Shown piece after piece: positions 8,222 to 17,217 of a stretch of DNA of 64,000 nucleotides. The DNA lies in contig NZ_LWBS01000097.1 of NCBI RefSeq assembly GCF_001652265.1, positions 1 through 64,000 of the forward strand, in the 5' to 3' direction. The position numbers and the translations under genes were made by a program. Origin of the DNA: Rhizobium leguminosarum. Its GTDB lineage: Bacteria; Pseudomonadota; Alphaproteobacteria; Rhizobiales; Rhizobiaceae. Under the pieces are notes generated by a model. The model was not told where the DNA came from, made no database searches, and was given only the letters and a program-made list of their open reading frames with translations. Every line of letters begins with the position of its first letter. Position 1 is the stretch's first letter.

Positions 8222-8805
8222 CTTCTTCGTCTCCCTAGAAGAGCAGTGTGGGGCCTCTTGACGGGTCAGCACTGCTGATGATGGCCGCTCCGAACCCCAC
8301 GAAAACGTGGCGTATCCCGCTCTAGGGGTTGAACGTAACGGCCAAATGACAAAATTGAGCACGTGTGCAAAATTATTATGACGATGTTCTCGACGTGGTC
8401 AATTGCCGATGCAAAGATCAGTTCAGCTGAAAGTGGAATTCGACATCGACAGCGCTGACGTCAAGTCCGTCGTCGCAACAGCGGCCTTGCCACAATGGCA
8501 CCCCCAGCCTCAAAGCCCCGACATTCCGCTCTTGCCTGTCTTTTATCGATCGGCTAATAATTGCGCCGGAGCAATTTCAAGAATGGAGGCGTGCAATGAC
8601 AGATATTTCCTCGTCCAACGCCTCTTTGGCATAGGCTTCCGAAGCTCCTTACCCTCGATTCAATCCGAGACCTTTCAAGCTTCACCATCCGAAGACGGCA
8701 CCCGTTTCGCATGCAGCGCCTGGGCACGGCAACGTCCGCGCGCCATGGCGCTGCGATCTTCAGGTTTGAGAGAAGGGCGGTTCAGAATTCTGACCGCAAT
8801 TGATC
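8222..8805. other. Upstream region of the importer operon, no confident gene
   Basis: This 584-bp stretch separates the importer operon (minus) from a DUF1127 gene (plus). The part near 8340-8400 is AT-rich, unlike its surroundings, and probably holds the operon promoter and a LacI-type operator. An open frame at 8403-8870 runs across most of it but shows no domain and overlaps the DUF1127 gene, so it was not called. Confidence 0.5.
8351..8374. promoter_or_regulatory. Candidate LacI-family operator
   Basis: The core TTGAGCACGTGTGCAA (8355-8370) is an imperfect palindrome centred on CG with six of eight paired positions, flanked by AAAA and AATT. A CG-centred palindrome of this size is usual for LacI-family regulators. 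It lies about 135 bp upstream of the solute-binding gene whose operon encodes a LacI regulator. No footprint-level evidence is available from sequence alone. Confidence 0.45.
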
Positions 8806-8988
8806 ATGAACAATCAGCACGCCGGCGAGAGCCTGGCGACATCCATGAGCGAGCTTTGCTCGCGATTTAGCTTTCGAGAGATTCTCGTCGCAACCATCAT
8901 TGCCCGATGGAGGCGTCGTCGCATGGTGAGCAGCCTCGACTCTTTTCCATCATGGCTGCGCCGGGACCTCGCTCTGTCCGATGAATAG
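8806..8988 (+). CDS. Small DUF1127-like protein
   Basis: A 60-residue frame from the ATG at 8806 ends with IIARWRRRRMVSSLDSFPSW LRRDLALSDE. This matches the arginine-rich WRR...L..L....LRDLGL pattern of DUF1127 proteins, which are common in rhizobia and in some species affect RNA turnover or phosphate and carbon metabolism. The ribosome site is weak. After the TAG stop the same frame continues IDASLILPEN, so the stop may be a nonsense change that shortened a longer protein. It stands alone, followed by a strong hairpin at 9021. Confidence 0.55.
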   Translation: MNNQHAGESLATSMSELCSRFSFREILVATIIARWRRRRMVSSLDSFPSWLRRDLALSDE

Positions 8989-9020
8989 ATCGACGCCTCG
9001 CTCATATTGCCGGAGAATAT

Positions 9021-9058
9021 CCGGCCGGGATGGTTTCAAGGCAAATCATCCCGGCCGG
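9021..9058. terminator. Strong GC-rich hairpin after the DUF1127-like gene
   Basis: The arms CCGGCCGGGATGGTTT and AAATCATCCCGGCCGG pair around a short CAAGGC loop with one bulge. There is no clear T-run after it, so it may be a weak terminator or an mRNA-stabilising structure. Confidence 0.5.
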
Positions 9059-9258
9059 CTTGCCGCCGTGAAGGCATATGGCTTCTGATTATGCCACCAC
9101 CGATCTCTTCAGCGGCCAAGAGGTCCATCTTCCAAATGCAATTCGACCTCGCCACGCTTTGATTGAAATGCCTGGAACTTTGAGTTACGGAATCATCCTT
9201 GGATTTCTGCATCCATCGCATCCCGCACCCTCCGATCATTATTTTGCACATCCGTTCC

Positions 9259-9717
9259 ATGAGCCTTGAGTCCGTCCGCGCCTTCTTCCGCGCCCATGCA
9301 CCCGATATCGAAATCATCGAAACCGCTGAGAGCTCCTCGACGGTGGCGCTTGCCGCCGAAGCCCACGGCGTCGAGCCAGCCCAGATCGCCAAGACGATTT
9401 GCCTGCGCGTCGGTGAGCAGATGATGCTGGTCGTAGCCGGTGGCACGGCAAGGCTCGACAATCGTAAGTTCAAGGACACCTTTGGCGCCAAGGGGCGCAT
9501 GCTCGGCGCCGAAGAGGTCGTGGCGATCACCAGCCATCCGGTCGGCGGCGTCTGCCCCTTCGGCCTGCCTTCGCCGTTGCCCATCTATTGCGATATCTCG
9601 CTGAAACGCTTCGATGAAGTCGTGCCGGCTGCCGGCTCGACGAACTCGGCCGTGCGCATCGAAACTGGGCGGCTGGCCGAGCTGACCGGCGCCAGCTGGG
9701 TCGACGTCTGCCAGTAA
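9259..9717 (+). CDS. YbaK/EbsC-family aminoacyl-tRNA editing protein
   Basis: The protein has 152 residues from the ATG at 9259. Upstream in-frame codons to 9199 are not family-like. It shows the YbaK/ProX fold pattern: EHG-type start (AAEAHGVEPAQIAKTICLRV), a central block VVAGGTARLDNRKFKDTFGA, GAEEVVAITSHPVGGVCPFG with the conserved GxxPFG turn, and a C-terminal TNSAVRIETGRL. The family removes wrongly attached amino acids from tRNA, classically cysteine or alanine from tRNA-Pro. It is a single gene with its own promoter region. Whether it acts on Cys or another amino acid cannot be told. Confidence 0.88.
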   Translation: MSLESVRAFFRAHAPDIEIIETAESSSTVALAAEAHGVEPAQIAKTICLRVGEQMMLVVAGGTARLDNRKFKDTFGAKGRMLGAEEVVAITSHPVGGVCPFGLPSPLPIYCDISLKRFDEVVPAAGSTNSAVRIETGRLAELTGASWVDVCQ

Positions 9718-9801
9718 TGGAGCCGAAGAACTTCACACGCGGGAAAGAGTACCTATATTAGGTCCCGACATGCCGTGATTGTGCATGACAGGAGATGAGG
9801 A

Positions 9802-10794
9802 ATGCCGAGTGCCGTTTCGCGTTTTGCCAAGATCGCGGCAATTGCCGCACTGACGAGCGCCACCGTTTTTGCTTCCCTCGACGATGCCGAGGCGCGCCGC
9901 GCCGGCAGCTTCGGTTTCGGAAGCCGCGGCACGCGCACCTTCCAGGCCCCGCCTGTCACCCGCACCGCACCTGCCCCCGCAGCGCCGATCGAACGGTCGA
10001 TGACGCCGCGTCCGCAGACTACGGCACCTGCTACCGCTCAGCAGCCCCTCGGCGCTCAGCGCCCCGGTTTCTTCGGCGGCTTCGGCCGTTCGATGATCGG
10101 CGGTCTGATTGCCGGTGGCCTTCTCGGCATGCTGCTGGGCCACGGTTTCGGCGGCGGCTTCGGCTTCCTCGGCATGTTGCTGCAGATCGCATTGATCGGC
10201 GGCGCCGTCATGCTCGCCATGCGTTATTTCGCCAACCGCCGCCAGCCTTCCTACGGCGCCGGCGGCCAGAGCCAATCCTATAGCATGTCGCCGACGAATA
10301 AGTCGTCCTTCCAAATCCCGGCGATCGGGTCGGGAGGCGGTTTCGGCGGGCCGCGCGGCAATCGGCCGAGCGACGAGATCGGGCTGGCGCAGGCCGATCT
10401 CGATCAGTTCGAGGAACTGCTGACCCAAGTGCAGACCGCCTACGGTGCCGAGGATTACGGCACGTTGCGCCGGCTGACGACGCCCGAGGCGATGTCCTAT
10501 CTTGCCGAGGAACTCGGCGAAAACGCCACCAACGGCGTTCGCAACCGCGTCTCCGACGTCAAGCTGCTGCAGGGCGATATCGCCGAGGCCTGGCGGGAAG
10601 ACGGTCAGGAATATGCGACGCTCGCCATGCGTTATTCCTCGGTCGACGCCATAGTCGAACGCGACAGCGGCCGCGTCGTTTCCGGCGACGACCGCCGTCC
10701 GAGCGAAAGCACCGAGGTTTGGACCTTCGTGCGCAAGCCTGACGCCGACTGGAAGCTCGCGGCGATCCAGGGTGCCGACCAGCGCGCCGCCTGA
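9802..10794 (+). CDS. Tim44-like domain membrane protein
   Basis: The 330-residue protein starts with a signal-like segment (residues 1-30, ending near DDAEARRAG). A proline/alanine/threonine-rich stretch follows, then a glycine-rich membrane region (SMIGGLIAGGLLGMLLGHGF and LLQIALIGGAVMLAMRY). The C-terminal Tim44-like domain begins near DLDQFEELLTQVQTAYGAED and ends with VWTFVRKPDADWKLAAIQGA. This architecture is widespread in alphaproteobacteria and its bacterial role is unclear; a membrane-anchored domain facing the cytoplasm is likely. The start at 9802 is preceded by AGGAGATGAGGA. Confidence 0.88.
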   Translation: MPSAVSRFAKIAAIAALTSATVFASLDDAEARRAGSFGFGSRGTRTFQAPPVTRTAPAPAAPIERSMTPRPQTTAPATAQQPLGAQRPGFFGGFGRSMIGGLIAGGLLGMLLGHGFGGGFGFLGMLLQIALIGGAVMLAMRYFANRRQPSYGAGGQSQSYSMSPTNKSSFQIPAIGSGGGFGGPRGNRPSDEIGLAQADLDQFEELLTQVQTAYGAEDYGTLRRLTTPEAMSYLAEELGENATNGVRNRVSDVKLLQGDIAEAWREDGQEYATLAMRYSSVDAIVERDSGRVVSGDDRRPSESTEVWTFVRKPDADWKLAAIQGADQRAA

Positions 10795-10821
10795 GGCGGC
10801 GCGTCACGTCGGCATTCTGTC

Positions 10822-11853
10822 CTAATTCACTTCGACCGGTTTCGAACGCATGCGGGAAACCGTCTCGCGTTCCGCCCGCTTGCAGCGCATCGGCGGCAAG
10901 CCGCGATCCATCAGGTCCATGTCTTCGAGCACCATGTCGCCCATTTTCTTGAAGGCGCTGTCGAGCGCCCCGGCCCGGTGCGCCGAACGGATGAAGCCTT
11001 TCAGGCTTCGTACCGGATGGTCGGTCGGCAACGGCTCTTGCGGGTAGACGTCGCTTGCGGCGACGATGTGGCCTGACGAGACGGCCGCCATCAGCGCGTC
11101 GAAATCGACGACATCGGCGCGGCTGAGCAGGATGAAGGCCGCGCCTTTGCGCATGCTGGCGAAGGCCTCCGTGCTGAGAAATCCTTTGTTTTCGCTGGTG
11201 ACGGCGGCGGCGACGAAGACGAAATCGCTCTTCGTCAGGACGTCCTCCAGGCTTGCCGACTCGACGCCGTTTTCCTCGAGGATCGAGCGCGGCAGCCAGG
11301 GATCGAACACTCTGATGCGCGCCCTGAAGCCGGACAGGAGCCGGCGCAGCGCTTTGCCGAGATCGCCGAAGCCGACGATGCCGATCTCGGAGCCGGCGAT
11401 CAGCCGCGCGCTTGCATTTCCCTCGCCGCCCCAGAGTTCCGTGCCCTGGCGGAAAGCGACATCCGCATCGACGATGCCGCGCGCTAAGGCCAGTGCGAAA
11501 CCGAGGCCAATTTCGGCGACCGGCTCGGCAAAGACCTGCCCTGTGGTGACGACATGGATGCCGCGCTGGAAGAGCACCTCATAGGGCATGTTGTTGAGAA
11601 GATTGCTTTCGACGTTGAGGATCGAGCGCAAGGCCGGCATTCTGGCCAGCGTTTCGGCCGAAAGCGGCGGCTGGCCGATGATGTAGCGCGCGCTTCCGAG
11701 GATCTCGTCGCCGAGCCCGGCGATATTCTCGGGATCGGCCTCGACGATTTCGTATTTCGCATGCAGTTCGGCGCGCGCCTTGTCGCTGAAAATCAGATCG
11801 AGCGTGCGCGGCTCGGGCGCGCTGATCGCCAGCGGCCGTTCGGTATTCGTCAT
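10822..11853 (-). CDS. D-isomer-specific 2-hydroxyacid dehydrogenase family protein
   Basis: The protein is 343 residues from the ATG at 11853, chosen because GGAGACACCC precedes it. The NAD-binding motif is GIVGFGDLGKALRRLL. The catalytic arginine is in LLSRADVVDFDAL, the glutamate in DVYPQEPLPTDHP and the histidine in IRSAHRAGAL, so the active-site triad is present. Members reduce or oxidise small 2-hydroxy or 2-keto acids. The sequence around the arginine differs from the usual INTARG, which may reflect an unusual substrate. It is a monocistronic gene, convergent with the Tim44-like gene. Confidence 0.88.
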   Translation of the reverse strand: MTNTERPLAISAPEPRTLDLIFSDKARAELHAKYEIVEADPENIAGLGDEILGSARYIIGQPPLSAETLARMPALRSILNVESNLLNNMPYEVLFQRGIHVVTTGQVFAEPVAEIGLGFALALARGIVDADVAFRQGTELWGGEGNASARLIAGSEIGIVGFGDLGKALRRLLSGFRARIRVFDPWLPRSILEENGVESASLEDVLTKSDFVFVAAAVTSENKGFLSTEAFASMRKGAAFILLSRADVVDFDALMAAVSSGHIVAASDVYPQEPLPTDHPVRSLKGFIRSAHRAGALDSAFKKMGDMVLEDMDLMDRGLPPMRCKRAERETVSRMRSKPVEVN

Positions 11854-12130
11854 GGGTGTCTCCTCCATCGCAGCGATTTGCACCGTCTTCGCCGGACGAT
11901 TGATAGACCCTGTGGGGGACGGTTTCCAGTTCGATCTTGAGTCGCGCGGCGCTGGGAGAAGCTATCGAAAGCGGCATCTGCCTATCAGATAAGCACTTGA
12001 ATTGGCTTAGTATTTCATGGAGTTTTCGTTGACGGCGAGAATTCTTTGAACTAGCGTGATCTGCGCGACTTGGAACCATGCCAGTGTTCGGCCGCCGCAG
12101 GATAATCGAAAACTCACGAGGGAATGAGCA

Positions 12131-12730
12131 ATGAAATCAGCAATCAAGAGCGGCCTGCTTGCCTTGGCTGCCGCAGCGCTTCCAGCCGTCGCCTCGGCCC
12201 ATCCCGCCATCGGCGAAGCTGCCGGCTTCAGCCATGGCTTTGCCCATCCGATGTCTGGCCTCGATCACGCCCTCGCCATGGTGATGGTCGGTGTTTTCGC
12301 ATTTCAGCTCGGTGGCCGTGCCACCTGGCTCGTGCCGACAACCTTCGTCCTGGTGATGGCGCTCGGCGGTGCCCTCGGCGTTGCCGGCATTGCTGTTCCC
12401 TTCGTTGAAATCGGCATCGCGCTGTCCGTCGTCGTCCTCGGCGCCGTTGTTGCACTCAACGTCAGGGCGCCGCTGGCCGCAGCACTTGGTGTCATCGGCG
12501 TCTTCGCCATCTTCCACGGTCACGCACATGGCGCCGAAATGCCGGAAAATGCCGCCGGCGAAGCCTATGCCGCCGGCTTTATGATCGCAACCGCACTGCT
12601 GCACCTCGCCGGCCTTGCGCTTGGTTACGTCATCGGCCGCACCGGTAAACGCCAGGGCGTTTTCGTGACGCGCACGGCCGGTGGCATTTCCACCATTGCC
12701 GGTGTCGGCCTTCTGGCCGGCTTGATCTGA
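12131..12730 (+). CDS. HupE/UreJ-family membrane protein
   Basis: The 199-residue protein has a signal peptide (cleavage near AVASA-HPAIGEA) and about six membrane helices. It carries the family histidine motif HPAIG...HGFAHPMSGLDHALAM and a second cluster GHAHGAEMP. HupE/UreJ proteins take part in nickel or cobalt uptake for hydrogenase or urease. Neither enzyme is encoded here, so the gene is either a stand-alone metal transporter or serves a distant operon. GAGGGAATGAGCA precedes the ATG. A strong terminator follows at 12789. Confidence 0.88.
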   Translation: MKSAIKSGLLALAAAALPAVASAHPAIGEAAGFSHGFAHPMSGLDHALAMVMVGVFAFQLGGRATWLVPTTFVLVMALGGALGVAGIAVPFVEIGIALSVVVLGAVVALNVRAPLAAALGVIGVFAIFHGHAHGAEMPENAAGEAYAAGFMIATALLHLAGLALGYVIGRTGKRQGVFVTRTAGGISTIAGVGLLAGLI

Positions 12731-12788
12731 GCCTGACGGCATTTCTGAACAAAAACCAGGCGGCGGCCTAGACATCTCAATCCGACAG

Positions 12789-12825
12789 AACGCCCGGCAT
12801 GCGTAACGCATCGCCGGGCGTTTTT
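12789..12825 (+). terminator. Rho-independent terminator after hupE-like gene
   Basis: The stem AACGCCCGGC pairs with GCCGGGCGTT around an ATGCGTAACGCATC loop that is itself self-complementary. A run of five T follows. Confidence 0.9.
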
Positions 12826-12852
12826 GCGTCGTCACTGCAAAGCGCTACGGAT

Positions 12853-12866
12853 TTGATCCAAGTCAA
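12853..12866. promoter_or_regulatory. FNR/FixK-type anaerobox upstream of the cyd locus
   Basis: TTGATCCAAGTCAA matches the FNR-family consensus TTGAT-N4-ATCAA at nine of ten defined bases. It lies about 155 bp before the regulator that heads the cytochrome bd genes. Low-oxygen induction by FnrN or FixK is therefore likely; cytochrome bd is a high-affinity oxidase used when oxygen is scarce. Confidence 0.7.
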
Positions 12867-12975
12867 ATTCAGCCACGTCGCGTCCAGCTATATCTAGCCG
12901 ACGATCAACGAAGGGACATCCAAATTGACGCAGGCCAGCCTTGCCGATTGCCGGAGGAACGCGAAGGTCGGTATA

Positions 12976-13001
12976 GTGATTTCAGAAATTTCTGAAATCA
13001 C
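12976..13001. promoter_or_regulatory. Perfect 26-bp palindrome, probable operator of the GbsR-like regulator
   Basis: Each half reads GTGATTTCAGAAA, with no mismatch and no spacer. It lies 19 bp before the chosen ATG of the regulator. A loop-free perfect palindrome of this size is more like a dimer-binding site than an RNA hairpin. Autoregulation of the regulator and control of the downstream cyd genes is the simplest reading. Confidence 0.7.
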
Positions 13002-13020
13002 AGACGCAACGGAAACGACC

Positions 13021-13599
13021 ATGAACCTTCCGCCTCTCGTCCAGTCCTTCGTTCTCCATTTCGGCGAAATGGGGTCGCGCTGGGGAATCAACCGCACGGT
13101 CGGCCAGATCTATGCCCTGCTCTTCGTTTCGCCCGCGCCGATCTGCGCCGAGGAGATCGCCGAGTCGCTCGGCATCTCGCGCTCCAATGTGTCGATGAGC
13201 CTGCGCGAACTGCAGGCCTGGAACCTCGTCATCCTGAAACACAAGCCGGACGATCGCCGCGATTTCTTCACCACGCCGGATGATGTCTGGCACATATTGA
13301 GGACGCTTGCCGAAGAGAGAAAGAAGCGTGAAGTCGATCCGACGCTGTCGGTTCTGCGTGAGATCCTGATGCAACGGCCGGCCAGCGAAGCCGAGCGGCA
13401 TGCGCAGCAACGCATGAGCGAGATGCACACGCTGATCGAGCAGCTGACCCATTGGTACGAAGACGTAAAACAACTTGAAACAGAAAGGCTCGCAACGCTA
13501 CTCTCGCTGGGCGCGAAAGTGACCAAGCTTCTGGAGGCCAAGGACCGGGTCGTTTCGCTCGGCCGCAGCCGCCGGCCGAACCCTGCGAACAAGAGTTAG
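13021..13599 (+). CDS. GbsR/MarR-like transcriptional regulator of the cyd locus
   Basis: The protein has 192 residues from the ATG at 13021. The frame is open further upstream, but that part crosses the 26-bp palindrome and is unlike the family. A winged helix-turn-helix is visible (PICAEEIAESLGISRSNVSMSLRELQAW, then a wing KHKPDDRRDFFTT), followed by a long helical C-terminus (residues about 100-165). This matches the GbsR-type branch of MarR-like regulators. It lies directly before cydD with a 4-bp gap, so it is co-transcribed with the oxidase genes. The effector is unknown; redox, thiol or quinone signals are possible but unproven. Confidence 0.85.
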   Translation: MNLPPLVQSFVLHFGEMGSRWGINRTVGQIYALLFVSPAPICAEEIAESLGISRSNVSMSLRELQAWNLVILKHKPDDRRDFFTTPDDVWHILRTLAEERKKREVDPTLSVLREILMQRPASEAERHAQQRMSEMHTLIEQLTHWYEDVKQLETERLATLLSLGAKVTKLLEAKDRVVSLGRSRRPNPANKS

Positions 13600-13603
13600 C
13601 GCC

Positions 13604-15340
13604 ATGGGCACTGCTTTCTTCGACGCGAAGGACACACAAGAGGCTCGAACACGGGATGGTGGTGCCATTGCGCCCGGCCGTGACGGGGCGAAAAGCGGGC
13701 TGCGCAGGGCGGCGATGCTGCAGGCACTGGCTGCGGCCATCTGGATTCCGCAGGCCGGATTGCTGGCTGTCTCGGTCGGCCGCATCGCCGATGGCGGCGG
13801 ATTGCAAGACGTTCTCTGGCCAGCCCTCGGCATCCTTGTCCTCGGATTTGCAAGAAGCTGTCTCGACGCGGCCGGCGGCCGCCTGGCCTTTCACGCCGCC
13901 CGCGCCGAGCTCAGCCGCAGGCGGAAGATCGCCGCCGTGGCACTTTCCATGTCGTCGCCCATCGATCGCAGCCGGCCTGCCTCGGCCAAAGCCGCGAGCG
14001 TCATTGGCGAACAGGCAGAACTGATCGTACCCTACCTCGCCCGTTTCCAGCCGGCGCGCATGAAGGCGAGCCTCGTGCCGCTCGTCATCCTTGCCTTCAT
14101 CCTGCCGGTCTCCTGGATCGCCGCGCTGGTTCTGCTATTCGCCGCGCCGCTGATCCCGATCTTCATGGCGCTGATCGGCTGGCGCGCCCAGGCGGCCAGC
14201 GAAAAGCAGCTCGTCGCGACCGGCGGCCTCAACGGCTTCCTGCTCGATCGGCTGCGCGGACTGGCGACCATCCGTGCGCTCGACGCAGTCGATGCAACGG
14301 CCCTGCGCCTGCGGTCGGAGGCGGAGTCGCTGCGTGTGCGCACCATGGCTGTGCTGAAGATCGCCTTTCTGTCCTCGGCGGTGCTCGAGCTTTTCGCCGC
14401 GCTCGGCGTGGCGATGATTGCGGTCTATGTCGGCTTCAGCCTGCTCGGCGAGATCCGCTTCGGCACTTGGGTAGGTCGGCTCGACCTGACCGAGGGACTG
14501 TTCATCCTGCTGCTGGCACCGGCCTTCTTCGAGCCTCTGCGCGAACTCTCGGCTGTCTGGCATGATCGGGCGGCCGGCGAAGCGGCGCTGAAGGCCCTGG
14601 ACACCCTCGCTGCCGGCGGCCTGTCCATCCAAGGAGCAGCCGCGGTCGCGCCAGCGGCATCTGCCATCGTCGAAGCGCCGGCCATTCGTCTTGAGAATGT
14701 CGATTTCCGCTACGACGCCGACGAACCGTTGATCCTCGATGGTTTCAACCTCGATATCGCGGCCGGCGAACATCTGGCGCTTCTCGGCGCCAGCGGTTCC
14801 GGCAAGTCGACGCTTCTTTCGCTGATTTCAGGACTGGCGCCCTGCACCGGTGGCCGCATCGTCATCGGCGGCACCGCACTTGCGGATGACAGCGCCCATG
14901 CCTTGCGGGCCAGCATGGCATGGATCGGCCAAAGACCGCATATATTTGCCGGCACCATCGCCGGCAATATCGCGCTCGGCAGGCCCGGTATCCTGCGCGG
15001 CAACGTGACGGATGCGCTCGACGCTGCCAAGCTTGGAAAAGTCGCCACCGCCTATGGCTACCGGCCGCTCGGCGAAGGCGGGATCGGGCTTTCCGGCGGC
15101 GAGGCGCTGCGGCTTGCGATCGCGCGGGCGGCCTGCAATCCGCATCTCCGGATTATCCTGGCCGACGAGCCGACCGCGCATCTCGACGCCGCCACCGCTG
15201 CCGAGGTTACCGAGGGTCTGCTTTTGCTCGCCAGGGGCCGCACTTTGATCGTTGCGACCCACGATCCGCTGCTTGCCGCCCGCATGCATCGCGCCATGCG
15301 CATCGATGCCGACATCGTTATGAGGGAGGCCGCCGAATGA
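13604..15340 (+). CDS. cydD: CydD, thiol reductant ABC exporter subunit
   Basis: The 578-residue half-transporter has a six-helix membrane domain in the N-terminal 330 residues and an ATPase domain at about 355-578. It has Walker A GASGSGKST and Walker B IILADEPTAHLDA. The signature reads LSGGE rather than LSGGQ. With CydC it forms the exporter of glutathione and cysteine to the periplasm, needed to assemble cytochrome bd haems. Its last codons overlap the cydC start (ATGA), which fits a heterodimer made in equal amounts. Confidence 0.95.
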   Translation: MGTAFFDAKDTQEARTRDGGAIAPGRDGAKSGLRRAAMLQALAAAIWIPQAGLLAVSVGRIADGGGLQDVLWPALGILVLGFARSCLDAAGGRLAFHAARAELSRRRKIAAVALSMSSPIDRSRPASAKAASVIGEQAELIVPYLARFQPARMKASLVPLVILAFILPVSWIAALVLLFAAPLIPIFMALIGWRAQAASEKQLVATGGLNGFLLDRLRGLATIRALDAVDATALRLRSEAESLRVRTMAVLKIAFLSSAVLELFAALGVAMIAVYVGFSLLGEIRFGTWVGRLDLTEGLFILLLAPAFFEPLRELSAVWHDRAAGEAALKALDTLAAGGLSIQGAAAVAPAASAIVEAPAIRLENVDFRYDADEPLILDGFNLDIAAGEHLALLGASGSGKSTLLSLISGLAPCTGGRIVIGGTALADDSAHALRASMAWIGQRPHIFAGTIAGNIALGRPGILRGNVTDALDAAKLGKVATAYGYRPLGEGGIGLSGGEALRLAIARAACNPHLRIILADEPTAHLDAATAAEVTEGLLLLARGRTLIVATHDPLLAARMHRAMRIDADIVMREAAE

Positions 15341-17028
15341 GCGGATTTGCTGCAGACCTCAAGCCGATCCTGCGTCTGTTCCTTGCCGAGCGCCGGCGTG
15401 CGCTGCTGCTTGGCGCAGCACTTTCGGCAGCGACGGTGACAGCCGGCATTGCTCTGCTCGGCCTCTCCGGCTGGTTCATCACCGCCACCTCGCTCGCCGG
15501 CCTTTCGGCCGCTGCCGCCATCACCTTCGACGTCTTTGCGCCCTCAGCCGGCATTCGCCTGCTCGCCATTGTCCGTACGGCCGCGCGTTACGGCGAAAGG
15601 CTTGCGACCCATGACGCAACGCTCGGCGTGCTCGCCGCCCTGCGCGAAAGGCTGTTTCGCGGCTTTGCCGAACAGGGTGCGGCTCGCGCCCTGTTGCATC
15701 GTCCCGCACGGCTGCTTTTCCGGCTGACTGCCGATATCGATGCGCTCGATTCCCTCTATCTGCGCATCCTCGTGCCGGCTGCGGTGGCGATCGGTGCAGC
15801 CCTGGCGGCAAGCGTGGTGCTGGGGCTGATGCATCCCGTGTTCGGCCTGTGCTTCGGCCTCTTTCTTGCCGGTGCCGGCCTCGCCCTGCCCTTGATCGCC
15901 GGGCGGGCGGCGCGCAAACATGCCCGCAGACGCGCCCATGGCATCGAGGCGCTGCGGTCGCGAACGATCGATCTCGTTGCCGGCCAGACCGATCTGCTGA
16001 TGGCCGGCCGCCTTGCCGCGCAGACAGGTACCATCGCTGCGGCCGACGCCTACTCTGCCCGCGCCGACGACCGGCTGAACCGTGTCGAAACCGGCCTGAC
16101 ATTCGGCTTCGGCCTTGTCTCGACCGTGCTGCTCACAGCATCGCTGCTGGCCGTTGCGGTACTTGCGGAAACGAAGGTGATTACCGCTCCTGTCGCCGCA
16201 CTCGGCCTGCTCGTCGCCTTTGCGGCAGTCGAACCCTTCACAACGCTGCGCCGTGGTGCCCTGGAACTCGCCAGGACGCTGCTTGCGGCAAAGCGCATCG
16301 CGCCGCGACTTGCCGTTGCGGCGGCACCCGAACCATTGGCGGTGCCGTTGCCGGGATGCGTTTTTTCGCTGACTGGTGTGTCCGCCTTCCATGAAAACTC
16401 CACCGTGCCGGCGCTCGAGGATATCGAACTCACGCTTCAACCGGGCGAACGCCTCGCCGTCATCGGCAGCAGCGGTGCGGGCAAGTCGAGCCTGCTTGCC
16501 CTCCTTTCCGGCGAATTGCCGGCAAGGAGGGGAAGCGTTGCCGCGATGACGGCAACCCTGCTGACGCAACGCACGGAGCTTTTCGAGGACCGCCTGCGCG
16601 GCAACCTGCTCCTTGCGAACCCGGATGCGAACGAGGCCCGTCTTCGCGAAGCGCTCGCCGCCGCCGGACTGCTTGCCGATATCGATGCCATGCCGCGGGG
16701 GATCGATACCCGGCTCGGCGAAGGCGGGCTCGGCCTTTCCGGTGGCCAGTCGCGCCGGCTGGCGCTTGCCCGGCTCTTCCTGCGCAATACGCCACTCTGG
16801 CTGCTCGATGAGCCGACCGAGGGCCTCGATGGCGCCATCGCCCGCGACGTGCTCTGCCGGCTGTCGGCAACGGCGACGGGCCGCTCGCTGGTGATCGCCA
16901 CGCATATTCGCCGGGAGGCTGCGATCGCAGACCGCATCGTCGTCATCGAAGGCGGTCGCATCACAGAAGTTGCGCGCCGCGGAGAGGCGGCGTTCGAAAA
17001 GGCGCTCGACCGGCTTCGGCCGGACTAG
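15337..17028 (+). CDS. cydC: CydC, thiol reductant ABC exporter subunit
   Basis: The protein is 563 residues from the ATG at 15337; the open frame extends upstream but that part lies antiparallel to no homology and inside cydD. The N-terminal membrane domain carries the CydC-type start (ITATSLAGLSAAAAITFDVF APSAGIRLLAIVRTAARYGE). The ATPase domain has Walker A GSSGAGKSS, signature GLSGGQSRR and Walker B LWLLDEPTEGLDG. The partner is CydD. The stop codon TAG is the first three bases of a RIME element that separates this gene from cydA. Confidence 0.95.
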   Translation: MSGFAADLKPILRLFLAERRRALLLGAALSAATVTAGIALLGLSGWFITATSLAGLSAAAAITFDVFAPSAGIRLLAIVRTAARYGERLATHDATLGVLAALRERLFRGFAEQGAARALLHRPARLLFRLTADIDALDSLYLRILVPAAVAIGAALAASVVLGLMHPVFGLCFGLFLAGAGLALPLIAGRAARKHARRRAHGIEALRSRTIDLVAGQTDLLMAGRLAAQTGTIAAADAYSARADDRLNRVETGLTFGFGLVSTVLLTASLLAVAVLAETKVITAPVAALGLLVAFAAVEPFTTLRRGALELARTLLAAKRIAPRLAVAAAPEPLAVPLPGCVFSLTGVSAFHENSTVPALEDIELTLQPGERLAVIGSSGAGKSSLLALLSGELPARRGSVAAMTATLLTQRTELFEDRLRGNLLLANPDANEARLREALAAAGLLADIDAMPRGIDTRLGEGGLGLSGGQSRRLALARLFLRNTPLWLLDEPTEGLDGAIARDVLCRLSATATGRSLVIATHIRREAAIADRIVVIEGGRITEVARRGEAAFEKALDRLRPD

Positions 17029-17140
17029 AGCATGAAGCCGAAAAGTGTGAGCGGTTTTCGGACGACAGCATGCTCTACTTCTTTGATTTAGATACGGATT
17101 CAGATTTTAGGCCGGATCGGCCTAAAATCATCCGGATCCA
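17027..17140. repeat. RIME1-type intergenic mosaic element, copy 2
   Basis: It has the same two-palindrome layout as the copy at 6763: AGAGCATG...CATGCTCT around GTGTGAGCGGTTTTCGGACG, then a second palindrome around TTTTAGGCCGGATCGGCCTAAAA. The outer arms of the second palindrome have drifted (GGATTCAG against ATCATCCGGATCC). It lies inside the cyd operon between cydC and cydA. Its first bases form the cydC stop codon. Confidence 0.85.
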
Positions 17141-17217
17141 GGCAAGATTGCATACCCTCATGCGCCGGTCGGCGCTGAGGAACGCCCTGTACCCCGTGGG
17201 ACCGTGGGAGAAAGACA

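Noticed and set aside
8403..8870. Plus-strand frame of 155 codons before the DUF1127-like gene
   Set aside because: No homology, no ribosome site, and overlap with the better supported small gene.
12976..13001. 26-bp palindrome as a transcription terminator
   Set aside because: It has no loop and no T-run and lies just before a start codon, so a protein-binding site is more likely.
14920..15336. Upstream extension of the cydC frame into cydD
   Set aside because: The extension is arginine-rich shadow of cydD; the ATG at 15337 overlaps the cydD stop and fits CydC length.
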